Shown piece after piece: positions 53,584-64,000 of a DNA stretch of 64,000 nt. Both the position numbers and the translations under genes were made by a program. Under the pieces are notes generated by a model. The model was given only the letters and a program-made list of their open reading frames with translations, did no database searches and had not been told where the DNA came from. The first letter of the stretch is position 1. Every line of letters starts with the position of its first letter. This DNA comes from Parietichytrium sp. I65-24A. Lineage: Eukaryota; Sar; Bigyra; Thraustochytrida; Thraustochytriidae. The stretch covers positions 124,001 to 188,000 of the forward strand of contig BLSF01000003.1 in the NCBI GenBank assembly GCA_012862575.1, given 5' to 3'.

Positions 53584-54867
53584 CCGATGAGCCAAGCGCC
53601 TCGAAGTTCATTAACTTGTCTTGATTGAAAACTAACTACCTGGAACCCAGTTGGGAAGCACATTAAACCTCGAAACTTGAATCCCGTACACGCGCACATC
53701 CAATTCTTTTCGACATATAGCGCTACACAACTTGCACAACTTCACAATCAAAGCAATTTGTTTCTCATCGGCGGCTTTCAAGTTGAACTCTTGTGCGTTC
53801 ACGCTTGCTTAATGCTCGAGTAGTGGTGCTACCCTTTCACTACCCCTTTTGTTCTATCTATAAACAAAAAGCAGGTTGGCTAGCTAACTAGTAACAGACT
53901 ATAGCGGCATTTACATAGCCTTAAGTAGTACTGTACTCAGTACACTGTTGAATAGTGTCTGATGCCCATCTGAAATGAGGTCTATCATAAGCACTCTTAC
54001 CTTAAGATCTCTTATCTGATATTACCTGAAGGTGGGCGTACCAGCTGCTAGGCTCTTGATAGGAGTTCGCAGTTTGATTAGTATCTTGACCACGTCCAGT
54101 CCTTAGCTGCCCGCGCTAGTGTCCACAGCTGTATTCTACCTTCACCGTAGCAATCCGCCATAGAAGTAACGCAAGTACTACACGCCTTCCTGCCTCACAG
54201 CACTACGGTTACCTCTATGCGCCTCCTACCGGCAGGGAAATTCCGTCTTGGGTCAGAACGCGCTCGCCCAAGTACGTCGCAGGGAGAAAGAAGAAGGAAG
54301 AAGGAAGAAGGAAGAAGTTTCCCGTCGGAAAGAGGAAGGGGGTAATTCGCCGACAAGTGTCCGCGCGAGCAGTACTCGGCCATAGTCGCTTCTCTCTCGG
54401 AGAGAAAGGCGAGTGGGGGGCAGGGGGCACGGGGCACGGGGGTTTGCTGCTGCACGGCGGAATTCGACCGCGGATCGGACCCTCGCGAAAACGCCGAGCC
54501 CTCGCGTGGGAGGGAAGAAGGGAGGAGAAGTGAGAAGAGAGAAGAGAGAGAGAAGAAGAAGGGAAGAGTTATTTTGCCGAGAGCGCGAGCGGCGCGGCGG
54601 CGTCTCCAAAGTTGTCATAGCAGAGTTGTACGAGATCGGTGAATTGCATAAGAAAGGTGTCTTTCACGTGTTGGTGATAATTATTGGCTTATATATATAT
54701 ATATATATATATCGGAGGCCGCGGAAAGTATATTATATATATATATATATATCGGAGGCCGCGAAGAGGCCAGAAGTCTGGCCATTTTGTCATCGTCGGA
54801 GCAGATTGTGTATTGTGTCTAGTCCAGGTGGTAAAGGAGCTTGTGTCGGTGCGGTTTTGTCGTCAAG
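53584..54867. repeat. Intergenic between the two SNF1 paralogues, with TA repeats
   Basis: TAGT/CTAG-rich sequence at 53870-54060 has no gene. GAAGAAGGAA tracts lie at 54290-54320 and GAGA tracts at 54525-54570. Two copies of a unit made of a TA run followed by TCGGAGGCCGCG sit at about 54690-54764 (CGGAGGCCGCG at 54713 and 54753), inside the second kinase's promoter or leader. Confidence 0.6.
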
Positions 54868-56727
54868 ATGTCCGCGCCGGCGACGAGGAGCAGCAGCACG
54901 AGCAGCGGTGGCTCGAGGTCAAGGAGCGGGAGGCCATCGAATGTGAGTAGCAGAATGCGCGTTCAGATCGGGGAGTATTTGCTTGGGAAAACGCTGGGGA
55001 TCGGCTCGTTCGGTAAGGTGAAATTGGCGGAACATGTAATTACTGGCCAACTTGTGGCCATCAAGGTGCTAAACAAGGCGAAGATCCGCACGCTAGATAT
55101 GGAGGAGAAAGTGCGCCGGGAGATTCAAATTCTCAAGATGTTCGTTCATCCGCATATTATTCGGCTGTACGAGGTGATCGAAACCCCCACAGATATTTTC
55201 CTGGTCATGGAGTACGTCTCCGGCGGCGAGCTTTTCGACTACATCGTCTCCAAAGAACGTTTGCATATTGACGAGGCAAGACAGTTTTTTCAGCAAATTG
55301 TGTCCGGGGTGGCGTACTGCCACAGCCTTAATGTTGTCCACAGAGATCTCAAGCCCGAGAACTTGCTTGTGAGCGCAGACAATAACGTCAAAGTAGCTGA
55401 CTTTGGCCTTTCAAACATTATGTACGATGGTGAATTTCTCCGCACAAGCTGCGGATCTCCAAACTATGCAGCTCCAGAGGTAATATCGGGAAATCTGTAC
55501 GCTGGACCGGAAGTGGACATATGGAGTTGTGGTGTTATTCTGTATGCTCTTCTCTGTGGCTCCCTTCCCTTCGACGACGAATCCATTCCCAGGCTTTTTC
55601 GCAAGATCCGAAATGGGCACTACATACTCCCCTCTTTTTTAGACGAGGCTAGCCGAGACCTGATTCCGCGCATGTTGGTCGTAGATCCGACTCAGCGGAT
55701 AAAGTTTGAGGAAATACGAAATCACCCGTTCTTCGTCAAAGGGCTGCCACCGTACTTGGCGCTTCCCGTATTGCAGCAGACGATCGCAATTAGCGATGGA
55801 GACGAAATCAATGAGGAGTGTGTGAATGAGATTCTTCGGTTGAATCACCCCTTTATCAAGAAGAACGGAAAGAAAGGCGTTATTGCGGCGATTCAGTCCA
55901 AGCGCAAGACGTTCATTCAGGTTATTTATAATCTATATTTGGATCAAATGCAGACTCGGATTCGTGTCGCCGAGCAGCGAGCCTCAGCGAACAAGAGACT
56001 TGTGGAAGAGGCGGGGCTGCACACAATTGCTTTCTCCCCTCCGAATGCTCCAAAGTCTGCTCCTTCAGGCGCAAACTACATTGATCCCGTGAAACGATGG
56101 GCTGAAAATCTTCCAGCGAGTCCGCGGTCTTCTAGATATGCACCTTCCTCGGTTCCTGGAAACGCTCAGCAAAAGGCATCATCCGTAGGGACAAGCTCGG
56201 GGCGAGCTGGTAAAGATGGCGAGGTGCCACAAGGGGGTCCAGGCTCGAGCGCGTCGGGGTCATCTGTGGGACAGAATTCCGCGCGGCATCGATCGCGTGC
56301 CTCAAGTCGCATGCGAAAGTGGTACTTGGGTATTCAGTCCAAGAAGGATCCTGAACTGGTGATGAGCGAAGTGTTTCGAGCTCTCAAATCCCTGCGGTCT
56401 CAGTGGCACTACGCACCTAGCAATCCCTACCGGGTGACCTGTAGGTGGCGCCCCTCTTGCCTTGCCGTGATCGATGAGAATGTCCCCGACGAGTGGGTGT
56501 ACGTCTCGCTGCAGCTCTACAAAGTCCAGAACTCCATATACCTGCTTGATTTCCAGCGAGTCGGAGGGATTAGTGGTTGTTTCTCATTCATGCGTTTGTG
56601 CTCTCTTATCATTAACGCGCTCAAAGCCCCTTCTGGAGCGCCACAAACTCCAGGCGCGAGTACCCCAGCAGGAGCGCTCGCGACGCTGCAGCAACAACAA
56701 CAACAGCAACAACAGCAATCTCGATAG
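54868..56727 (+). CDS. SNF1: SNF1/AMPK alpha-type protein kinase, paralogue 2
   Basis: 619 residues from the ATG at 54868 (the frame is open to a TTG at 54841). Same architecture as paralogue 1: glycine loop GIGSFGKV (44-51), K66, HRD D160, DFG D178 and activation T193 in FLRTSCGSPNYAAPEV, identical to the AMPK alpha/SnRK1 consensus. UBA/AID-like helices and the alpha-CTD (WYLGIQSKKDPELVMSEVF, LQLYKVQNSIYLLDFQRVGG) are intact. A Ser/Ala-rich N-terminal leader (30 residues) and a C-terminal run of Gln are extra. The consensus activation loop suggests this is the conventional SNF1 alpha. Tandem position and similarity over the full length point to local duplication. Beta and gamma subunits are not in this window. 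Confidence 0.95.
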   Translation: MSAPATRSSSTSSGGSRSRSGRPSNVSSRMRVQIGEYLLGKTLGIGSFGKVKLAEHVITGQLVAIKVLNKAKIRTLDMEEKVRREIQILKMFVHPHIIRLYEVIETPTDIFLVMEYVSGGELFDYIVSKERLHIDEARQFFQQIVSGVAYCHSLNVVHRDLKPENLLVSADNNVKVADFGLSNIMYDGEFLRTSCGSPNYAAPEVISGNLYAGPEVDIWSCGVILYALLCGSLPFDDESIPRLFRKIRNGHYILPSFLDEASRDLIPRMLVVDPTQRIKFEEIRNHPFFVKGLPPYLALPVLQQTIAISDGDEINEECVNEILRLNHPFIKKNGKKGVIAAIQSKRKTFIQVIYNLYLDQMQTRIRVAEQRASANKRLVEEAGLHTIAFSPPNAPKSAPSGANYIDPVKRWAENLPASPRSSRYAPSSVPGNAQQKASSVGTSSGRAGKDGEVPQGGPGSSASGSSVGQNSARHRSRASSRMRKWYLGIQSKKDPELVMSEVFRALKSLRSQWHYAPSNPYRVTCRWRPSCLAVIDENVPDEWVYVSLQLYKVQNSIYLLDFQRVGGISGCFSFMRLCSLIINALKAPSGAPQTPGASTPAGALATLQQQQQQQQQQSR

Positions 56728-57222
56728 AGCCTTTTTGCGCGTCTCCATGTTTTTTTTAATCTCGGGGACAGCGTTGGGCACTCGGCGAGCGCCCCAGTAA
56801 TATCTACGATTTGTAAAATCCTGTTCTCTTTCGAATTGCAATGACACCTCTATTTACCTTTTTTCATCTTGTGCATTCACTAAACAGCCGCCTCTTCTCT
56901 TGTGCATCGTCAGGCTTAGCACACAAACTGTACCAGAGCATCCAGAGCAGAGAGCATGCACCACCTCTCGCTATACCTCCCTGGCTGCTATCGATACCGG
57001 TATTGTACTAGACAGGACACTGCCAAAATGTGTGACCGTGACGGCGCTAAAAAAAACGGCTATTTCTATTTCTCTACATAGCCCGGAAGACCAAGCTATC
57101 AAAATTCTGAACTCTGAACTGATTATTCTGATGTTCGTGGTGTACGCGTACTCCCTGTCAGCAGTCACGGTCTATGTGAAGCAACGTGTCGTGACCGAAA
57201 AAGAAGACCAAGGGAGAGAGAG

Positions 57223-57253
<31 letters not shown>

Positions 57254-57384
57254 ATCTGTGTGACGGCATCATAAACGCTCGTTGGAGCGCGAGGAGCTAG
57301 CTGTTCGGCGTTGTGTTGAGGGCGCAAGTTGCGAAGACTTCAACGCTTGAGAGAGCGAAATGAGACGGTGAGCAGTGCGAAACC
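56728..57384. repeat. Intergenic with GAGA/GAAA tract
   Basis: Between the second SNF1 gene and the helical-repeat gene. Positions 57216-57254 are an AGAG/AAAG purine tract. A frame at 56900-57274 has no family similarity. No gene is seen. Confidence 0.55.
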
Positions 57385-60300
57385 ATGTCCAAGTCGAAAC
57401 GTCAAGGCGCAGCGGAACAGACGCAGCTGCTCTCGAAAGCTCAGGTATTCCTCGTGCAGGACCCTTCTGGGTTCCAATCTGTGCTAAAGGAGAGAGAATT
57501 GAGGCTCGAGAGGTGGCTGAAAGGATGCGAGGTTAAGCAGGAGAAGGAGATGGCGACGATGGCCAAGTCGGGCTCCGCCAGAACTGTTTCCCCGTTTCAA
57601 CAAAGGCCGTCTTCGCCGCAAGTGGACGAGGGCAAACAGGAAATTGTCAGGAGAGGTGAGCTGAGCCTCACGAGCAAAAGCCCATACAAAGGATTTCGGA
57701 ATAGGGCGCTTAGTATTTTAAAGCAAAAGCAGGACGCAAGAGACAATAGTGATGAGGAAAGTAGCGATCAAGCTGTGCCTGCAAAACTCCACGGGCTGAA
57801 TGGTGCTCTCAACAAGTGGATTCCTATTCAGAACGATGTTGACCTAAGCCGTGTTGTGAGTATATGGTCTGCTTCGGAAGCAAACCAGCAAAAGGCAAAG
57901 GTCGCTAAAATTGGCAACGAGGTATTTAGATTTTGGGACAAAGAGGACGAGATGCAAGATGACTTTAAATGGGCAGTTCAAGCGGTGTGGGAGCTTATGC
58001 AGAATTCGGAGAACCATGGTAAGTTGAAGTGGATCCCAACGCAAAGTGGAAAATTCCTCCTTGCTGCAGTTGATTAAAAGTGAATGGGAATTAACAACTA
58101 TGTATCAAAAGATCCTCTTTTTGGAGTCGATGTGTCCACGTCCACGTGTTTAGAGAGGCTGGAGGCAGTTGTCGCTCAAATTGGGAATGGGAATTTGCTT
58201 GGAGAGGGGAGCACCGTCTCGATGGCAGCGTTTCATATTTTGCTGGCGATTTCGCAGAACACAAGATGCAAAACCCGAGAGGTTTTATTCGTAGAGATGA
58301 ACGGCGTTTTAAGATTTTTGAACGGCCTGCAGGAAGAGCGGTTGGATCAAATCGCCTCAGAAGCCCCGACGCTCTTTCGTACAGATTCTCTCTTGCAGTT
58401 GATGTACCACGGGCTTCTCGTGAACAGCGCGTTGTTGTCTGAAGGAAAATTGGCTGCGTCTCACTCCAGGATATTCATTTTCCTGGCTCGAAACGCGGTC
58501 GACATAGGGTTGAGGCAGCGTGCTCTTGTCATCTTGCGCATGCTGCTCGAGCCGTCCAACATTGAGAATCTCGTCCACGCGGACAAAACATACGACGACA
58601 CGAAGCGCTGGAGTTATGCACTGTGCTCGTTGGCGAGTATGCTTTCCACACACGCCCAAAGCCTCGATCTGGAGTCACTTATTATTATTGTGGAAATTCT
58701 CACCTCAAGCGCCTGCAATTCATCTATTGGTCCCATGCTGCTCGGGTATGACTGCAACACGTCCCTCAACGCGGGCAACAACCTGCAAGTAGTCGGTTTG
58801 AGTATCCTGTATCATCTGCTTCAAACGTGCGAGCCATGTCTTTTGCTTGCTAACGATGGGCAAAGTTCAAATACGCGAAGTATTGGCGAGTATCTCACCC
58901 TCCGGATTCTGAGCGCAGTCCGTGAAATTCTCAGTGTACATATTCAACTCTGTTATGCCGTCCCGTTGGCTACAACGCAATTGCTGTGGAAAACTGTTCT
59001 GCGTCTCTTCTATGAGACGGAGTGCGTTCGGGAAAGCTCCCTTGTCACCTTGACGCACGTTGCGATGCTGGAAAACGCTGTGTTGATACTGCCCAAAGAC
59101 TGTGTGTCACAATTTGCATCGGTGTTTGCACTGTACACAGAGGGAAACGAAGCGCTGCGACAAGGGAAGAGGAGGGTCAAACAAATGAAGCAGGGAGGGT
59201 ACTATTACTACCTGGCGTTTACTTTGCAGATACTGAGCAACACCAGAGAAGGTTGCTATTTCATCGCCAACGAATTGGACGGAATTCGTGGGTTGTGCAA
59301 ATTCCTCGGTGCGTTTAAAGGGACCTCCGTTCAAAACATGTGCTCGGACACTATTTTGCGATACACTTCGTTCATTTCAAGGCCTGATTTACACACGCAA
59401 CCAACAGTTTGGATAAAAAGAGGAAATCGAACGTTGTCCTTTTTCGAAGAAGAGGAAGTATTGTGGAGTCGCGCCTTCGACTCCATTGTGTACGACAAAA
59501 TTCTCGGAACGTTCGGTATCCTCCAGCTCCCCGCTGCGTTTAGTGCGCGAAGGAGAAGTGTCTTGGAAAAGCGGTTGCACGAGTCAAGTCTTCTGCGGAG
59601 ATCGACTCATACTTCAATATCTAAAGACGAGAACGACGCTCTCATGGATGCCATGGAAGAACTTGAGGCCAGCATCAGCCCAGCTGTGACGCAAATTAGG
59701 AAGGTTCTAACCATCGAGGAAACGTCTGCGCACATGAAGGTGTTGTGCGACTTCGTGTACCTCTGCACCGAAAAGGCACAGTACACTGTTGCGAACAAGC
59801 TTATTCAAGCGGTTTGGAGCGCGATACGCGAGCCAGAGGTCGCCAATGTGGTATCGGAGATCCATACCTCTCCTCTTATAGACGCTCTCGCAAAGTTGAT
59901 GACACGGGACATCATTTCAACCGTTAATTTGTTGCAGGTGCTGTACAATATTTTCTCTCTGAGCTCCACGACGGTTGTAGCTGAAGGCGCATTATCAACG
60001 CTTCAACAGCTTTTCAAACTCACGAGCGGTTTGTCCCTGAGGGCAGCATTGGACATCAACCCGCGAAACCAAGAAAAGGTATTCGAGCTCATGGATTGGC
60101 TGGTCAAGATGCTGTGGTCTATGTCAGCGACGGGAATCAATCTCAGTCTCGAGCCGCGCTTGCTGAGCCTTCTTTACGGGGCTTTATTCAACGACGGGGT
60201 TCAAAAGGTTCATAAAAGAATATGCGCCAGCGTAGTGTTTGAGCAATGTCTACATCACAGGGCCAGTCTATTTGAAGGAATGGCTGCTGCGCTCAAGTCT

Positions 60301-62424
60301 GTGACTCCAAGCGGCGACGGCGACGGCGAGGACAATGACAAGCAAGTAGGGACAACGGATACAATCAATGAGGAAGAATACCTTCTCGACTTCGTGTTAG
60401 ATTGCGTAGAGGCAGACGACGTACTCCTCCGTGGAATCGGCGCATTACTCTTTTCCCGGGCCAAATTTTCTGCTGAACGATTGATACAGTTTGAAGCTTG
60501 TGGAGGCGCGCATCGCCTGTTGGAGCTCGTCTGGCAGCGAAAGTACACTCACGTCCGGATCAACGCTTTGTTTGCATTGCGAACGCTCTGTGCCAGCTCG
60601 TTTGTCCAAGTCCAGCTTGCAAAGTACGCAATCGTGCCACTCACAATTCTCGTCAAGGATTTAAGCCTTGTTCAGGCTCACGGCGCGGAAACCCGGGAGC
60701 TGTCTGATGACGTGGTTCCGGAAGGCGAAGAAAACGAGAAGAAAGAAGAAAGCTCAGTGAAGGCAGGCCAAAGGAAGAAGAAAGGCACAAACGGAGGTAT
60801 GTCCCAGGCTGCTGACGACCACGCCATCGTGTTCCCTCGCCGACGCGACAGGCGCCATTCCTTGTCGAGTGTTTCGAGCGTTGCCTCAGGCCACCTTGCA
60901 ACGGAGCTGACATGTTTAGAGCCAGACAAAGTTGAGCAGCAGGACGCTGACGTTGACGTTGACGACGCGGACGCAGTGAGCACCGGTTCTGCGGACCCCG
61001 CAACAGGTCAGGCTGACAAGGTAGAGTTTACGTTGTTAGCGAAAATATTGAACGAGTTGGCCCAGAACACCAAGAATCGGACCTCTCTCTATGAAGCCGA
61101 GTTGATCATGCGCAACCAGCGCACGGAATTGAACTATGATACTTTCCGATTCCCTTGGCTTGGCAGCGACGACCAAAGTAGATGCTCTGCCGGTGACTTT
61201 CTTGATTTTAGGCCCGAGTATTTGATGCCAAATAGTAGGCGTTCCGTGCGCACAATGGCGCTTAAACTGAATTTCGCCAAGTGGCTGGAAGATGAATTTG
61301 AACTGGAAAATAATACCGCCGCGGGGTCTACGCTCCACAAGCGAAAGAACGCACTCAACAGAAGGAGCGCTTTGGGACAGAATGAACCAAAAACTGACGT
61401 GACCATGTTTCGCGAGTTGCGCAAGCCTGCACGGGCACTGTGGAAGCCCGCAATCACGACTGACATGGACTGTTGTACGAACGATGGCCGCGAGGGCACC
61501 AGCCCTAGAGCCCCTTCTGCTGGGAAGCTTTTGGGACAGAGCCAGCGATGGTCGCCCAGGGTAAAACACATCAAGGTGAAGTCGGAAGAGGGTGCTACAG
61601 AGACACGTTCAGCAAGGGGGCTCCTGACTGACGACAAGATTGACGACTCCAGTAGTCAGGCCCAGCCTGCCGCACCAGAGCCGAGCGAGCAGGAGATGGC
61701 CCTGGCGCTAAAAGACGAGGCAATTTCTCGTAGGAGGCAGCAAGTTCTGAGCCAGTATGGTATTTCCACACGGTCAAAAGGATTTCGGAGCGACAGCTTG
61801 CAGCTTGTGATAAACGAAAATAAGACCATCTCGTTTGGCCACGACCCTCACAAGCCGATCAAACGCGTACCCGAGGTCGGGAGTGCCGTGTGTGTCTTTC
61901 GACACGCTCCCGGATCGAAGGTGTACGAGGATCTTGGAATGCGACCTTTTGAGGCTCGAGACGGGGAGCATTCATTCTTTGTATACAGCAAAATAGAGCA
62001 AGACCTTGAGCTCCCAAAGGGCTACCCAGTTCCGCTGCCGCCCCAGATTCCCCAGGTTCAGCAATCATTCAAGTACCTGATCGAAAGGGAGGCCCTGTGG
62101 CTCTTGGATCAAACTCCGAAACAGCTAAACGAGATCCCGGCTTCGATGTTATTTCTTGTGGAAAGTCAGCTCAAGAGCCTGACAACTCTATTCGCTCTAG
62201 ATTACAGGGGCCCCAAGCTGTCTTGTTTTGCTCTTAATCTGGATGCGGGCAAACTTTGGAACGATCAGGGCGAGTTGTATGTGCATCCGCTTCCGATCGT
62301 TGTCTTCTCTCCGGAGTTGGTGCAATCGGTTTCTTCCGCCCAGATCACCGAGAGTAGCCAGGATCTCAAGCCAACTCAGAAAAAGAAGGGCAAGCGAAAG
62401 AAGCAGCGTCAGTCCGTGGCTTAA
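57385..62424 (+). CDS. Large armadillo-like helical repeat protein, spliced
   Basis: Two open frames, 57385-58077 and 58084-62424, are joined here into one 1648-residue gene by removing a 93-nt intron (58019-58111, GTAAGT donor, AAAAG acceptor). The splice turns SENHG into SENHDPLFGVD and removes both the first stop and the in-frame TGA just before the second ATG. Residues about 220-1020 are long helical repeats of armadillo/HEAT type (for example ILYNIFSLSSTTVVAEGALS, and the ALFALRTLCASSFVQVQLAK repeat). A charged low-complexity stretch (1030-1120) follows. The last 450 residues include a compact region (KAISFGHDPHKP-like, SAVCVFRHAPGSKVYEDLGM) I cannot name, and a Lys-rich end (KKKGKRKKQRQ). 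Probably a scaffold for protein interactions; cellular role unknown. Confidence 0.72.
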
Positions 62425-64000
62425 GCTCTACTCTTTCTTCCTCGATGATATGTGTTCACAAGCTGCAACCAGAACACAGAAAAACCAGCAATTTGGTATC
62501 CCACGGACGAAACAAGCCACCAGTCTCGTCTGGCTTCATCTCTGGTCGCCTATCGTTGACCGTCTCTTCATTTCACACGGAACTCTATTGCTTCAAACAC
62601 GCTGATTTTCTCTCTCGCCATCCGCTTTTATTTTTTGTTTCTGTACAAAGCACATTTGATTCGCGCTCCAAACCTCACAAAGCAAGCTCCTCTCTAACAA
62701 AACCACAAACGTGTGAAAGAGAGTCGCCGAATAGAAACCGCGACGTCACCTTTTCCCCTCTGGGAAGCACATTTCTGCTCAATCTGTTGTGAATTCTGTT
62801 TTCTGAATTCTGAATTCTCTAAAAATGCATACTGGTACAAGCTGAAAATATTTCCTGGAGTGACGTCTCCGAAAGTTGAATGAATATTATTTTGATTGTG
62901 TTGCTGAGGCTCAGAGTGAAAAGGAAGAGAAGGGGTCGTGCGCAGCATCCTCCCAACTCCTTTCCAGCAGCTGCAGTTGCCTTAAATGTTGACTTGACAA
63001 AGACAAAGAGCTCTTGAAGAGCAAAGAGCGAAAACAAACTCTCCGTCACAGTAAACCCACTTTCGCTTTGCGTTTTCATTTTCGTTTTCATTTTCACATA
63101 CTCTTTATTCGCTTCGACTTCTTTTTTTCATCTCTTCTCTCCTTCACAGCCATTCCCTGACTCGCTTGGGAGAAAGAAGAGCCACGCACAACCAGCACCA
63201 CCGCCTCTCGTTCCACACGTTCTGCGACTCCTGCGCCACTGAGGGAACGAAAAAGGTCGGAGCAACCCCGAGGCCCTGACGAGGATCAAAAACCACACAA
63301 GTTGAGTGCGATCAAAAGCAAAATCGCAATGGGTTTTGGTACCGTAAGAACAAGTTTGGAGTGAGGGGTGGTGTGTCATCCAGTCCTCACTTGCGCTTTA
63401 AGTTGTGGCTCCTCCCGCCTGTCGCAATGGTAGCATTGCTGATGTTTCTGGAAAGGCTCGCAGCTGGTGGCGAAGACATCTGATGCTTCAAATGAAGGGG
63501 CTAGGAGCTCGAGAGAGAGAGGCTCTGAAGAAGGGCCTTGGTGCTACAGCTACACAGCCAGCATTGCCAGCGCGAAGATGGAAGGCTTGTTGCGCGGTGT
63601 GAACGAGTATTGCTTTTTCTTTTGCTGTTAGCACCGGTACTGCGAGGTGCTGAGGCCTCAATGCTTTGGTTTGCGCCCAGCTTTCGAGAGTCCCCACAAC
63701 GCTCGATACTCTTTCGCGACCCATTCCAAGCTCTGAGTTTTCAATTTGAGATTTTGAGATTTTGAGAATTTGAGAACAGCCTGTTCGACAAGGCCAGCTA
63801 TTCGACTCTTGTAATACTTGCAATGTCCGGCAAAGCCTAAGCCGAACTCTTGCTCGCGCTGTGGCCGACTGCCGTCCTAGCTAGCTCCTCGAAGGCGATG
63901 ATTACTGCGAGGCTAACTTACTGCGAGGCTGGTGCGAAGTGGCCAAAGTTTCAGAGCACAGGTTACACCGATAAGTTACCGCTATATTTCCAACACCGTG
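62425..64000. other. 3' flank to window end, no gene seen
   Basis: It contains AATTCTG repeats at 62793-62818 and CATTTTCGTTTT-type repeats near 63070-63095. Short frames have no family similarity. The right edge of the window may cut a gene, but nothing here indicates one. Confidence 0.5.

Noticed and set aside
54684-54950. Frame rich in YIYI repeats before SNF1 paralogue 2
   Set aside because: Translation of TA microsatellites in the leader.

Overview
The window is a piece of nuclear DNA from a eukaryote with a compact genome. It carries about 20 protein genes, mostly single open frames. Five genes have one or two short introns (89-109 nt) that nearly all start GTAAGT, several with a CTAAC-like branch site. 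Cytosolic ribosomal protein uL1, Ctf18, an OTUD5-type deubiquitinase, SNF1/AMPK alpha kinases, SNARE motifs and a SWIB protein make this eukaryotic. Intron scarcity, moderately high coding GC, intergenes full of simple repeats and the absence of flagellar genes fit a unicellular red alga of the Porphyridium kind. That is an impression, not a proof.

Layout. 1-5.2 kb: OTUD5-like deubiquitinase, a spliced glucosamine-6-phosphate deaminase relative that has lost its catalytic residues, and RPL10A. 5.2-9.5 kb: no confident gene. 9.5-19.4 kb: an unrecognised acidic protein, a tandem-SET protein, a spliced SYLF-WW-villin-headpiece protein and a large TKL kinase. 19.4-21.9 kb: repeats, no gene. 21.9-27.3 kb: HutD-like protein, Ctf18 and phosphoglycerate mutase. 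29.3-32.6 kb: MoaA/Cnx2, and a single polypeptide with three Q-SNARE motifs and a dysferlin domain. 34.5-39.8 kb: a small spliced two-helix membrane protein, a membrane-anchored pepsin-like protease and a linker-histone-fold/SWIB fusion. 39.8-43.4 kb: gene-poor, with a possible retroelement end and an AT-rich core. 43.4-45.5 kb: PH-domain protein. 48.3-50.1 kb: pyruvate kinase, whose N-terminus needs two introns. 51.8-56.7 kb: two tandem SNF1/AMPK alpha paralogues. 57.4-62.4 kb: a 1648-residue helical-repeat protein made of two long frames joined by one intron.

Many neighbouring genes are convergent with only 250-600 bp between stop codons, as expected for a compact genome. No operon-like unit is seen. 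Functional themes recur: energy metabolism (pyruvate kinase, phosphoglycerate mutase, SNF1), membrane and actin dynamics (SNARE-DysF, SYLF-WW-VHP, PH protein) and chromatin or ubiquitin (SET, H15-SWIB, OTU, Ctf18). The most striking item is the SNARE-DysF protein: on its own it appears to supply the Qa, Qb and Qc helices of a fusion complex. All splice models come from reading frames and family similarity alone; no transcript data were available.
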